Source: Pseudomonas huaxiensis | GTDB taxonomy: Bacteria; Pseudomonadota; Gammaproteobacteria; Pseudomonadales; Pseudomonadaceae | Assembly (NCBI RefSeq): GCF_003231275.1 | Contig: NZ_QKVL01000012.1 | Location: 103,173 to 167,172 of the forward strand | Direction of reading: 5' to 3' | Length of the DNA: 64,000 bases | In this document: positions 51,095 to 60,157 of the stretch, one piece after another | Numbering within the stretch: the stretch's first letter is position 1 | Layout: every line of letters begins with the position of its first letter | Program-made: the position numbers and the translations under genes | The notes under the pieces: model-generated | What the model was told of the DNA's origin: nothing | Seen by the model: only the letters and a program-made list of their open reading frames with translations | Database searches by the model: none

Positions 51095-51673
51095 TCAGGG
51101 TTGCTCGACGTCCAGCGCCTCGCCGATGGCGTAGAAGTGCCCGCCTGCGACGTAGTGCAGGCTGCGCAGCGCAGGATCGGCGGTTTCGAAGGTCCAGTGA
51201 CCATCCTGGAATACTCGCTCGTCGGCCCAGGCGGCGACGACTTCGGCGATGAACAGGTCATAGGTGGACTGGTTGTGCGGCTCATCGATGACGCGGCACA
51301 TCAGCCACGCCGAACAACCGGCCACCAAAGGCGCCGGGTAGCCGTCGACGCGGAACAGTTCGACGCCGGCTTGCGCCAGTTTGTCCGGGGTGTCGGCGAG
51401 GCTTTGGGTACCGACCTGATGGGTCAGTTTCATCTGGCCGACATTGGGCACGTGCAGCACCATCCAGCCGCTGCCTTCCACCAGTTGCCGGGTCTTGGCG
51501 ATCTTGTCGAGGACCACGGTGACCTTGGGCGGGTCGAAATCCAGCGCGCAGGCCCAAGCGGCAGCCATGACGTTATCGACCCCGTCATGGGACGCCGATA
51601 CCAGCACGGTAGGACCGTGATTAAGCAGGCGGTAGGCTTTTTTCAGGTCGACAGGCTGGAAATGCTCGGGCAT
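51095..51673 (-). CDS. Flavin reductase family protein
   Basis: 192 residues. FMN-binding split-barrel fold of the flavin reductase type: YRLLNHGPTVLVSASHDG near the start, and AAAWACALDFDPPKVTVVLDKIAKT with the FMN/NAD region. The final RSLHYVAGGHFYAIGEAL is typical. It uses NAD(P)H to reduce flavin or a flavin-linked substrate. It is monocistronic on the minus strand, bounded by the REPIN at 51721. No monooxygenase partner is nearby. Confidence 0.87.
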   Translation of the reverse strand: MPEHFQPVDLKKAYRLLNHGPTVLVSASHDGVDNVMAAAWACALDFDPPKVTVVLDKIAKTRQLVEGSGWMVLHVPNVGQMKLTHQVGTQSLADTPDKLAQAGVELFRVDGYPAPLVAGCSAWLMCRVIDEPHNQSTYDLFIAEVVAAWADERVFQDGHWTFETADPALRSLHYVAGGHFYAIGEALDVEQP

Positions 51674-51720
51674 GGGGTAGGACCTCGGAATGCGGAATCG
51701 AGGCAGTCTACAACACCCGT

Positions 51721-51766
51721 TGTAGGAGCGAGCTTGCTCGCGATCGCCAGCAAGCTCGCTCCTACA
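51721..51766. repeat. REP pair (inverted repeat)
   Basis: Perfect 18-bp arms TGTAGGAGCGAGCTTGCT and its complement around a ten-base loop. The GTAGGAGCGAGC core also occurs at 40853-40928. Confidence 0.85.
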
Positions 51767-51773
51767 GGCGGTT

Positions 51774-52445
51774 TTATTTGGCTTTGAGGTTCAGATACGA
51801 CTGATGCAAATCCGCCGCCCAGCCATCGATCACCGCCTTCACATCATCCGGCTTGAGCACCTGGCTATCGTTTTCCAGCGGCTTGCCGGTGCCTTTGCGC
51901 ACCACCTGGGCCACAACCTTCTGGGTGCCGCCATCGATGAACTGCGCCTCGGTGCCAATATCGGTTTCCTGATCGCGAATCCCCGAGGCGGTACTCACCG
52001 CCGCCGCCACTAGAGCGATCGGGATCACTTCATAGGGTTTGAGCCCTTCGGTCTTGCTGCTGACGGCGGTAATCGCCGGACGCACCACGATCACTCCCGG
52101 CCCCGGCGCGCTGGCCAGCGGCAGGGATTTGCCCAGTTCGCGCTTGAGCGCCTGGTCGTAGTAGGTGGTGATGCCGTTCAAGGTGCTTTGGGGAATCTGC
52201 GCCGTGGCTTGCGGCTTGGGATACAGCTGGCTCGGCTCGATATACACGCTATGGTAGGCGCCGACCTTCAATTGCGGGTCGATCCAGCGCATCACCGGCG
52301 CGCCGGAAGGCGAGCGGGCTTCCTTGAGCGTGCTGTAGTCCTTGAGGAAACCCGAATACTCGGTCGGTTGGGTCAGGCCGCTGGAGCAGCCGGTCAACAG
52401 CAGCGAAGTCAGGCAAAGCGAACCCATCATGGATGCGGCTTTCAT
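51774..52445 (-). CDS. DUF3313 domain-containing lipoprotein
   Basis: 223 residues from the ATG at 52445 with AGGGAG upstream. A signal peptide ends in LLLTGC, a lipobox. The DUF3313 region follows: PTEYSGFLKDYSTLKEARSPSGAPVMRWIDPQ, then YHSVYIEPSQLYP. These are outer-membrane-associated lipoproteins of unknown role. It is monocistronic. Confidence 0.85.
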   Translation of the reverse strand: MKAASMMGSLCLTSLLLTGCSSGLTQPTEYSGFLKDYSTLKEARSPSGAPVMRWIDPQLKVGAYHSVYIEPSQLYPKPQATAQIPQSTLNGITTYYDQALKRELGKSLPLASAPGPGVIVVRPAITAVSSKTEGLKPYEVIPIALVAAAVSTASGIRDQETDIGTEAQFIDGGTQKVVAQVVRKGTGKPLENDSQVLKPDDVKAVIDGWAADLHQSYLNLKAK

Positions 52446-52602
52446 AACGTGCTCCCTGGGTGGCCTCACGCTGCTTCGACCGCGCCACCGCGAAATACTG
52501 GAAAGGGACCCGCCAAGCACGGCCGGCGGGCAGGTCAAGCAGGGTTAGGTATAGCCCAGCTTTTCCGGCCTGCCGGGGCAAAGCCGGAAAAGCACGACCG
52601 GT

Positions 52603-54567
52603 TCAGTTTTTCTGGCCGACCATCGCCTCCACCGTGCTCGTCGCGCTACTGCTGGCGGCCGCTGAACGGGCCCCGCTGCGTGCGCTCTGCGGCTGGCTGC
52701 GTGCGGCATCGGCAAGAATCACCTGGGCCGCTTTCTCCGCGGCAACGTAGATCGAGGTGACGATGAAGAAGCCCGGGATCTTCGGAAAGATCGAGGCATC
52801 CACCACCCGCAGGTTGCTCACGCCGCGCACCCGGAAGGCGCTGTCGAGCACCGCCATCGGGTCGTTGGCCGCACCGATCGGGCAGGTGCAGGAGGCGTGG
52901 TGACCCCAGGCCTGGTTCTGCACGAACTCCTTCAGCTGCTCGTCGGTCTGTACGGCGTCGCCCGGCAGCTCTTCGGCGGCGATCAGTTTCGCCTCCTTGA
53001 GCGGCTTGGCCAGGCCCCGGACGAACTTGATGCCCTCCACCACCGATTGCAGGTCCTCGCCCTTGGTGTCGTTGCCTTCTTCGAAGTAACGGAAGTTGAT
53101 CAGCGGGGTATCCGCCGGGTCCTTCGAGCGCAGGGTGACGAAGCCGGCGGTGTTGTTGGTGTGTGCCTTGAGCACCGCCCAGGTCAGGTAGTTGAGCTTG
53201 TCGACGATCAGGTTCGAATAGCCGGGGAAGTAACCGCGAAACAGCGCCAGCAGGGAGAAGCAGAACAGGTCCGGCAATGGCCGCTGCTTGAGCGATTTCT
53301 TGATCACCGCCAGCACCGCGCCGTTGGTGGAATACACCCCGAGCTTGCCCTTGGCCCACTCCTCGTATTGCGGGTCGCCCTTGGCGTAACGCGCGCCCTT
53401 GAGCACTTCCCACTCGTCGAAGTTCATCCGGTTGACCACGCCGACCTCGTAGCGGTCCTGCAGGTTGCGCCCGACACCGGGCAACTCCACCTGCACCGGC
53501 ACCCCGACCGATTCCAGCACCTCGCGCGGGCCAATGCCCGAAAGCATCAGCATCTGCGGGGTGTTGAACGCGCCACCGGCGAGGATCACCTCGCGACTGG
53601 CGCGTACCTGGCGCAGTTCGCCGGCGGACGCCGGATTGCGCGGCAAGGTACAAGCCCGGTACAGCCGCGCGCCCTTGATGTACTCCACGCCATAAGCGCG
53701 CTGCTGATCATCCAGCAGCACCCGGGTCACCAGCGCATCCAGCTCGATATGCAGGTTGTTGGGGAAGCGTTGCTGGATATCCAGCAACCGCTCGCGGGTG
53801 CCCATACGGTGGTGTTTGTGGGTCGCCAACGGCGGGTAGCGCAGGCCGATGGCCTCGTCGCGCACCAGCCGCCAGTCGTTGGGATCGCCCACCCCCTGCA
53901 ATTGCCAGCCGATGCGCTTGAGCGTTTCGCCCAGGGTCTTGAACGCCTGTTCGGCGGACTTGACGATGGAACGCACCAGCGACAGGTCGTCGATCACCGC
54001 TTCCGGCACGGCCTTTTCGGTGTGTAGCCAGCCCTTGTAACCGTGCCGCGACGGGTTGATGCCAAACCACGAGAGAAAGCGCTGGACCGGTCGGTGATGG
54101 CAGTTTTCCAGGCGCTCGAAATGCTCGCGCATGGCACTGGCCTGCCACGACGGGTCACCGGTGATCTGGGCGATATGGTCCCAGTCCTGGTTGTGCGGGT
54201 AGACCGTGATCATTGCGTTGTGCGCGGTGCAGCCGCCCAGGCAACTGGCCCGCGGATAGAGCACGCCGTCGACGGGCTCGCCCTCGTAATCGCGGGTGAA
54301 CTTGGGGTCCTTCAACTGCCGCGCGTCACTGCTGTAGTGGCGCACGAAGAAGTCCCAGCGCATCGCGTTGTTCTCGGTGGAGCGCGGGTGGAACGCCGGC
54401 ACCTGGTACTGCTCCGGCAAGCCTTCCTCGCCGCCGTTGGCCACCGGGTCGCTGCCGGATTCCAGCACCAGCACGCGGCGCCCTTGTTCGGCCAGGCGGG
54501 CAGCGACCGTGCCGCCCCCTGCCCCGGATCCCACCACGATGTATTCGTAATCCATTTCGTCAGTCAT
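52603..54567 (-). CDS. GMC family oxidoreductase
   Basis: 654 residues from the ATG at 54567, with GAGG nine bases upstream; a TTG at 54576 would add three. The FAD-binding GSGAGGGTVAARL (13-25) starts the protein. The catalytic HHASCTCPIG region and RVVDASIFPKIPGFF near the C-terminus are the GMC signatures. The last 40 residues form an unusual Ser/Ala/Arg-rich tail (SQPQSARSGARSAAASSSAT). There is no signal peptide. It is downstream of and nearly touching the dihaem cytochrome gene (11-base gap), suggesting an alcohol or sugar dehydrogenase that passes electrons to it; this is inference. Confidence 0.88.
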   Translation of the reverse strand: MTDEMDYEYIVVGSGAGGGTVAARLAEQGRRVLVLESGSDPVANGGEEGLPEQYQVPAFHPRSTENNAMRWDFFVRHYSSDARQLKDPKFTRDYEGEPVDGVLYPRASCLGGCTAHNAMITVYPHNQDWDHIAQITGDPSWQASAMREHFERLENCHHRPVQRFLSWFGINPSRHGYKGWLHTEKAVPEAVIDDLSLVRSIVKSAEQAFKTLGETLKRIGWQLQGVGDPNDWRLVRDEAIGLRYPPLATHKHHRMGTRERLLDIQQRFPNNLHIELDALVTRVLLDDQQRAYGVEYIKGARLYRACTLPRNPASAGELRQVRASREVILAGGAFNTPQMLMLSGIGPREVLESVGVPVQVELPGVGRNLQDRYEVGVVNRMNFDEWEVLKGARYAKGDPQYEEWAKGKLGVYSTNGAVLAVIKKSLKQRPLPDLFCFSLLALFRGYFPGYSNLIVDKLNYLTWAVLKAHTNNTAGFVTLRSKDPADTPLINFRYFEEGNDTKGEDLQSVVEGIKFVRGLAKPLKEAKLIAAEELPGDAVQTDEQLKEFVQNQAWGHHASCTCPIGAANDPMAVLDSAFRVRGVSNLRVVDASIFPKIPGFFIVTSIYVAAEKAAQVILADAARSQPQSARSGARSAAASSSATSTVEAMVGQKN

Positions 54568-54578
54568 CGCAGCCAACC

Positions 54579-57086
54579 TCAGAAGGTTTTCAGGAGGGCA
54601 ATCAGTGCCCGTTTGTCTTCATCACTCAGCCCTGGCTCATCCTTGAGGTAGCCGGTGCCGAAGTAATGCCCCTTGTCCACCACGAAGTCCGGGCACTTGC
54701 TGACTTCCAGCAACGGCTTGACCAGACGCTTGAACACCTTGCGCGCTTCATCGTCGCTGGCGCCGGGCGGCAGTTGCTTGAGGTCGTGCTTGATCTTCAG
54801 CAGCAGGTCGAGCACCTGGTCGCCTTTGTCCAGGTCGATGTTGGACAGCAGGTTGACCGGTGTGCCCTGCGGGATCGGCCCGAGCTGGATGCCGTCATCG
54901 CCGAACGCCCACGGGAACCACCGGCTCAGCACGCCTTCGAGTTTCTGCAGGAAGCCCGGCAGGTAACCGCTGTTGACCCGCAGGTAACTGGTTTCGGTAG
55001 TCACATCGACGGTGCCGGGGTGGGTCTTGCCGGAACGGGTCACCACCTGGAAGTTGCCCTGGCGTTTTTCCGGCCACAGCAGCATCTCGATGGAGTTGTC
55101 GAAGGACGCCATGCGGTCATTCACGCTGCCCGACCACTTGAACGTACCGAGGGTGTTGTTGAGGAACAGCGGTGCGGTGGACCAGACGCTGATCAGCGAC
55201 GCCGGCCGCGTATAACCGCGTCCGCCCGCTGGCATGTCGTATTCGCGCGACTCGCCGGTGAACGGGTTCTGCACCAGCACCGAACCGACGCCCGGCAGCT
55301 TCTTGTACGACTCCGAGGAGAAGTTGTCCCAGATGTTGTCCGCCAGGGCATTGGTCGCCAGCGGGCTGCAGGCGTTGGTTTCCAGCAGCGTCACCGGCAC
55401 GCGCAGTTCGGTAGAGAGGAAGTTGTCGGTGAGGAAGTCGTCTTTCTTGACGATGTCCCGCATCGCGTTCTTGAACTCCGGCGTCTTGCTGTAGCTCCAG
55501 TAGTCGTTCCAGCACTGCAGGTAGTTGCCGTTGACGCAGCCGTTGTCCGGGAACTTGGCCCAGGCCTTGTCCGGCAGCTTGCTGGAGTGGCAGCGCGCGC
55601 AGGTGTCGGCGAAGACTTCCTTGCCACGTTCCAGCTCCGTCGGCGAAGCGTTCAAGTGCGCCGCACCACCGGGGGCGTTCTTCAGGTAGTCCGGGGTCGC
55701 CGAAGCCAGGAAGAACAACGCCAGGTCGGGCGTCTGCAACTCGTTGGCGTTCCAGTACGAGGAGTTCTTGCGCGCCACATCGATGCGGAACGGGGTGATC
55801 GGCTTGCCCCCGATCAGCGGCCGGAAGTGGGTGGTCCACTCCTCACTGAACAGCCCGATGTTGACGAACACCCGGTTCAGCGCACCGAGGGCGCCGACCG
55901 AGTCGGAACCGTCCTTGAGCACCCGTGGGGTGAACACCGTGTCCGGTTTCTTGTAGAACTGGGTCAGCGGACTGTCGGCGGGAATCCCCGGCACATCGTT
56001 GAACTGGCGGTTGTTCAGGTCGCCGCCGGCGAGTTTCTCCTTGCCCAGGTGCGCAGCCAGCTCGATCCGAGCCTTGAGGTTGTAGACCGCGTTCATGGTG
56101 CGCGGGTTGTTGATGTAGTCACTCGACACCAGCGAGGTATCCAGCGCGCCCGGCCGTGCAGTGTGGAACAACTGATTGGGGAAGCTGGTCGGGTCCTGGT
56201 CCCACATGAAGATGCGGTCAACCCAGAAGTACTGCGCCCCGGGGTTGGAGCTCAGGTTGGCCCAGGCTGGACGCTCGGGGTCGGCCGGCGGATTGGTCGG
56301 GTTCGGCCCCACGTGGCAGAAGCCGCAGGACATGCCCACGCGGTACGGTTTCACCAGCTTGCTGTCGTTGTAGTAGCTGGGGTCTTCGTAGTAGCGCTTG
56401 GCGTCCCAGTGTTTTTCCGCCTTCTCGTCGAAGTCCGGGTTGGGGAACAGCCGCAGGCCGACGATGCCGGTGCCGTAGCCGTAGTACGAGCCCACCGGCA
56501 GGTTCTTGCCGCGGGCGCCGATCTTCACGCCCGGGTATTTGCTCTCGTTCTCGAACGGGTCTGCGCCACAGGACGGATCGCGGCTGTCCAGCCACAGGCC
56601 GTGGCGGTCTTCGCGCGGACCTTGCGCCTTGGTGTAGCACGGCTCGTTGACCACGCCGAGGTACTGCCAGCGGTTGTCGCGGTTGGCTTTCAGGCTTGGG
56701 TAGTTGGAGATGGTCTTGAGGAAGTCGAGGTTGCCGACGCTGTCGCGGGACAGTTGGTCCCAGAGTTTGTCGTTGCCGGCGGTCCAGACGATCCAGTTGT
56801 TGCGCCCCCGGGCGAAGGCGTCGACCGCCTGCTGCTCGGTGATGCCGGGAATGAACGGCGACAGCCGTTCCACCAGCAGATGGGGCTGTTTCGACACCCC
56901 ATAGTCCATGTCGGCGAAGTAGTCCTCTTCGGCGCCTTTCAGGCTGTCGGCTTCACGGCCGACGCACTTGGCTTCATCGAGGATCTTGCCGGATTGATCC
57001 CCGCAGGGATTCTTCGTTTCGCTGTTACACCCCTGTAACAGCACCAAAGGAAGGAAGACGCTCAGCATCAGCTTCACGGGTTTCAT
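54579..57086 (-). CDS. Dihaem cytochrome c lipoprotein
   Basis: 835 residues. The signal peptide ends in LLQGC (Cys20), a lipobox. Two CXXCH haem motifs: CGFCH (254-258) and CARCH (496-500). Much of the remaining sequence is large unique domains, longer than a simple dihaem cytochrome or a di-haem peroxidase; the resemblance is to large cytochrome/rubber-oxygenase-like proteins. AAGGAG precedes the ATG. It is the first gene with the GMC oxidoreductase gene downstream, which suggests it is the electron acceptor of that enzyme. The substrate is unknown. Confidence 0.82.
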   Translation of the reverse strand: MKPVKLMLSVFLPLVLLQGCNSETKNPCGDQSGKILDEAKCVGREADSLKGAEEDYFADMDYGVSKQPHLLVERLSPFIPGITEQQAVDAFARGRNNWIVWTAGNDKLWDQLSRDSVGNLDFLKTISNYPSLKANRDNRWQYLGVVNEPCYTKAQGPREDRHGLWLDSRDPSCGADPFENESKYPGVKIGARGKNLPVGSYYGYGTGIVGLRLFPNPDFDEKAEKHWDAKRYYEDPSYYNDSKLVKPYRVGMSCGFCHVGPNPTNPPADPERPAWANLSSNPGAQYFWVDRIFMWDQDPTSFPNQLFHTARPGALDTSLVSSDYINNPRTMNAVYNLKARIELAAHLGKEKLAGGDLNNRQFNDVPGIPADSPLTQFYKKPDTVFTPRVLKDGSDSVGALGALNRVFVNIGLFSEEWTTHFRPLIGGKPITPFRIDVARKNSSYWNANELQTPDLALFFLASATPDYLKNAPGGAAHLNASPTELERGKEVFADTCARCHSSKLPDKAWAKFPDNGCVNGNYLQCWNDYWSYSKTPEFKNAMRDIVKKDDFLTDNFLSTELRVPVTLLETNACSPLATNALADNIWDNFSSESYKKLPGVGSVLVQNPFTGESREYDMPAGGRGYTRPASLISVWSTAPLFLNNTLGTFKWSGSVNDRMASFDNSIEMLLWPEKRQGNFQVVTRSGKTHPGTVDVTTETSYLRVNSGYLPGFLQKLEGVLSRWFPWAFGDDGIQLGPIPQGTPVNLLSNIDLDKGDQVLDLLLKIKHDLKQLPPGASDDEARKVFKRLVKPLLEVSKCPDFVVDKGHYFGTGYLKDEPGLSDEDKRALIALLKTF

Positions 57087-57420
57087 GCGCTGCTCCTTGC
57101 AAATGTACAGACCGGTCCCTCTGTCCTTGGGGACACGTTATTGCGGCCGGTCCAGATGGCCGGTTGAACTGACAGCCGCGCGACAGACCGGTTAATCCGC
57201 CACGCCAGTTACGATACAACTCCTTGCAAGCGCCCAGACTAGGCTATTTCCAACCACTCGATTAATTTCATTTCGCTATGAAAAACCGGTACTTATCGCG
57301 GCTTCTTATAGGTTTGCGTGCAGTGTTTTTGTGAACCCGCTCACAGTGCTGGCTAATGGCTATTTTGCTGCTCTACACTCCTTCGCCAGGACGCTCATCC
57401 ACCTATCTGGCAGGCGGAAC
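57087..57420. other. Divergent promoter region with a repeated decamer
   Basis: About 330 bases between the divergent cytochrome and patatin genes. It contains two copies of ACAGACCGGT (57107-57116, 57183-57192), direct repeats 76 bases apart, which may be regulator sites. No gene is seen. Confidence 0.55.
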
Positions 57421-60066
57421 ATGGACAAGGAACAGCCCGTGTCACAGGAACAGGTTTCACCCGAGCAACGCACGCAATACCGTGCCGAACATGCGCGGAT
57501 CGACACCCGCCGCAGCTTGCTTGGCCTCGGCAACGAGAAAAGGGCCCATTGGGCAGTGGCGCTTTCGGGTGGCGGCATTCGCAGCGCGACGTTCTGCCTG
57601 GGAGTGCTGCAGTCGCTGGCCCGGGCGAAAGCGCCGGGGGCGGACAACGACCAGGCAAAACCGCGCAACCGCCTGATCGCCCAGTTCGATTACCTGTCCA
57701 CCGTCAGCGGTGGCGGCTACCTCGGCTCGTTCTTCGGCAGCCTGTTCCTTCCCGACCGCCTGCGCAAAACCGACGAGGCGCCGGTCGCCAGCCCCCCGGA
57801 AGTCCAGGCCGCCGACACCGCCTACAAAGTGCTCGACTACGAACCACCGGGTCGCATCCATACCAGCACCGACTACCGCACTTCGCCACCCGGGGAAGCG
57901 CCGCTGGCCTGGCTGCGGGAAAACGGCCGTTACCTGACCCCCGGCGGCTCCGGCGACCTCTTCTATGTGCTGGCGTTGTCGCTGCGCAACCTGCTGGCGT
58001 TGCATGTAGTGATTGGCCTGCCGCTGTTGTTCACCCTCGCGGCCGCCGTGTTGTTACAGGCTGTCATCTCCAGCAGTGTGGTCTGTTCGCCGGTTGCCGC
58101 CTTGTTGCCGATGGGCGTGGTGCAACTGCTCTGCGGCTCACTGTGGTGGGTGCCGGGGCTGCTGACGGTGGTGGCGGTGATCCCGCTGATGGCGGCGTTC
58201 TGGCTGGTGTATTTCCAGAAGAATCAGGACGAACCCGTGCACCTGTTCAACTGGTCCACCGTCCTCTCGTTCGCTGCGGGGCTGATGTTCTTCGGCCTGG
58301 CCTTCGCCCCCTGGGGCATGGACGGTGATTTGCGGGCCATTCTGGTCGGACTCGGCGCTGTCAGTTGGCTGGGGATTGGCTATGCCGTGTGGATCGGACG
58401 GTCGCTGAAGCACAAACGCGACCGCGACGAAGCCATGGCCCGCAACGACTGCGTGCGTACCTACCGGGTGCTGGTCACCCGCTACCTGAGCCAGGCACTG
58501 ATTGCGGTGCTGGTCGCCAGCTTCTACGCCCTGTTGCCCTGGCTGACCGAGTGGATCTACAACAGCGAGCAGCGCGGGCCGCTGATTTCCTCCACCGCGC
58601 TGTTGCCGGTGCTGATCGCCGTTGTTCGCGGCCTGTCCGCGTTCAGTGACGACAAAGACATGCCGAGCTGGTTGAGCCGTCTGCCGATGAGCGTGATCGC
58701 CGGCGCGGCCGGGATCACGATCTTCATGCTGGTCGCGGTGTTGTGGGGCTTGCTGGTGCAGTTCGTGCGTTATCAGGGGCTGGAAAACGACGCCCTCACC
58801 CGCCTCGCGGTGCTGGTACCGGTGACGGCGATCCTGGCCTTCGGCACGGGCCGCTTTATCGGCTTCCTCAACCAGTCTTCGCTGCAGTCTTTCTATTCCA
58901 GCCGGTTGGCTCGGGCTTACCTCGGCGCCTCCAATGGCCGGCGTTTCGACGCAGATAGTCGCAAGGTCCGCAAGCAACGCATGAGCGTCGCCGAAGCCCT
59001 GCCCGGCGATGACGTGGCGATCGAAACCTATTACGGCACCACTACCTGTGCCCCGGTACACCTGATCAACGTCACCATGAACCTGACGGTCGACCCGGCC
59101 GAGCAACTGGTGCAGCGCGACCGCAAAGGCAAGCCGCTGTGTCTGGCGCCCAGTGGGCAACCGGGTTTGGCCAGCGTCAGCTACATCCTCGACGGCGACC
59201 CGCGCCAACGTGGTACCCAGCAACGCTTGATCGCCAGCGAAATTTATCAACCGTTGGGCCTGGCGCACTGGGTCGCCACCTCCGGCGCGGCGTTTTCCAC
59301 GGGGTTGGGGCGTGCCACCAGCCTGGGCACCTCACTGGCCTTCGGCCTCACCAACGTACGCCTGGGGAGCTGGTGGCCGGCGAACTTCCTTGAAGACGAT
59401 GAAAAGACCGGGGCCCCGCGCGTCTGGCGGGACAAAGGCTGGGCCACGGCCTTCCCGACCCAGACGTACCTGTTCTATGAACTGACCGCCCACTTCCACG
59501 GCCTGCGCCGTGACTTCCAGTACCTCTCGGATGGCGGTCATTTCGAGAACACCGCGACCTACGAACTGATCCGTGAAGGCCGCAATGTCGAGCTGATCGT
59601 GATGTGTGACTGCGGCGCCGACCCGACCTACAAGTTCGACGATCTGGCCAACCTGATCCGCCTGGCGCGCATCGACCAGGCGCTGGAAATCAGGCAGGAC
59701 ATGGATGTGCTGGGCGACCCGGTGTTGGGCCCCTACTTCGGCCTGCCGGAAAACTTCGCCGCGCCGGGACCAGGCGACAGCCTGCGCTGCGCCATGCTAT
59801 TCAACGTCAGCAACCAGAAAGGCGAGCGCACCGCACGCATTCTTCTGCTCAAACCCAACGTCGTCGCCGGGTTGCCGGTGGACGTGATCAACTACGCCAG
59901 CGAACACCCAACCTTTCCCAACGAAAGCACGGCCAACCAGTTCTTCGATGAAGCACAATTCGAGAGCTATCGGCAGTTGGGTCTGCAGACCGGGCAACGG
60001 TTGTTCGGGGATGGCAAGGCGGGCTCGGGCGTTGCGGATGCGTTGTGGGCGTATTTGGCGAAATAG
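57421..60066 (+). CDS. Membrane patatin-like phospholipase
   Basis: 881 residues from the ATG at 57421, after AGGCGGA; a GTG at 57331 would add 30. The patatin catalytic motifs: oxyanion loop SGGGIRSATF (about 49-58), nucleophile in STVSGGGYLGS (Ser96) and Asp704 in the DGGHFEN motif. Between them lie several membrane helices (about 200-440, e.g. LHVVIGLPLLFTLAAAVLLQ). This resembles large bacterial patatins with a membrane insertion. It should hydrolyse acyl esters of lipids at the membrane. It is divergent from the cytochrome/GMC pair. Confidence 0.85.
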   Translation: MDKEQPVSQEQVSPEQRTQYRAEHARIDTRRSLLGLGNEKRAHWAVALSGGGIRSATFCLGVLQSLARAKAPGADNDQAKPRNRLIAQFDYLSTVSGGGYLGSFFGSLFLPDRLRKTDEAPVASPPEVQAADTAYKVLDYEPPGRIHTSTDYRTSPPGEAPLAWLRENGRYLTPGGSGDLFYVLALSLRNLLALHVVIGLPLLFTLAAAVLLQAVISSSVVCSPVAALLPMGVVQLLCGSLWWVPGLLTVVAVIPLMAAFWLVYFQKNQDEPVHLFNWSTVLSFAAGLMFFGLAFAPWGMDGDLRAILVGLGAVSWLGIGYAVWIGRSLKHKRDRDEAMARNDCVRTYRVLVTRYLSQALIAVLVASFYALLPWLTEWIYNSEQRGPLISSTALLPVLIAVVRGLSAFSDDKDMPSWLSRLPMSVIAGAAGITIFMLVAVLWGLLVQFVRYQGLENDALTRLAVLVPVTAILAFGTGRFIGFLNQSSLQSFYSSRLARAYLGASNGRRFDADSRKVRKQRMSVAEALPGDDVAIETYYGTTTCAPVHLINVTMNLTVDPAEQLVQRDRKGKPLCLAPSGQPGLASVSYILDGDPRQRGTQQRLIASEIYQPLGLAHWVATSGAAFSTGLGRATSLGTSLAFGLTNVRLGSWWPANFLEDDEKTGAPRVWRDKGWATAFPTQTYLFYELTAHFHGLRRDFQYLSDGGHFENTATYELIREGRNVELIVMCDCGADPTYKFDDLANLIRLARIDQALEIRQDMDVLGDPVLGPYFGLPENFAAPGPGDSLRCAMLFNVSNQKGERTARILLLKPNVVAGLPVDVINYASEHPTFPNESTANQFFDEAQFESYRQLGLQTGQRLFGDGKAGSGVADALWAYLAK

Positions 60067-60076
60067 TGTCGGGCCT

Positions 60077-60146
60077 CATCGCCGGCAAGCCGGCTCCCAC
60101 AGTGTCCGTGTGCGACGTACCTGTGGGAGCTGGCTTGCCAGCGATG
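60077..60146. repeat. REP pair between patatin and sdaC genes
   Basis: Two 26-bp arms, CATCGCCGGCAAGCCGGCTC-type, matching 24 of 26 bases in inverted orientation (60077-60102, 60121-60146) with an 18-base spacer. It lies between convergent genes. Confidence 0.85.
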
Positions 60147-60157
60147 CTTTTACGAAA

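Noticed and set aside
54666..57038. Long plus-strand open frame opposite the cytochrome gene
   Set aside because: It is a GC-rich shadow of the minus-strand cytochrome gene, which has a signal peptide, lipobox and CXXCH motifs. The shadow has no ribosome binding site and a His/Val/Arg-rich composition.
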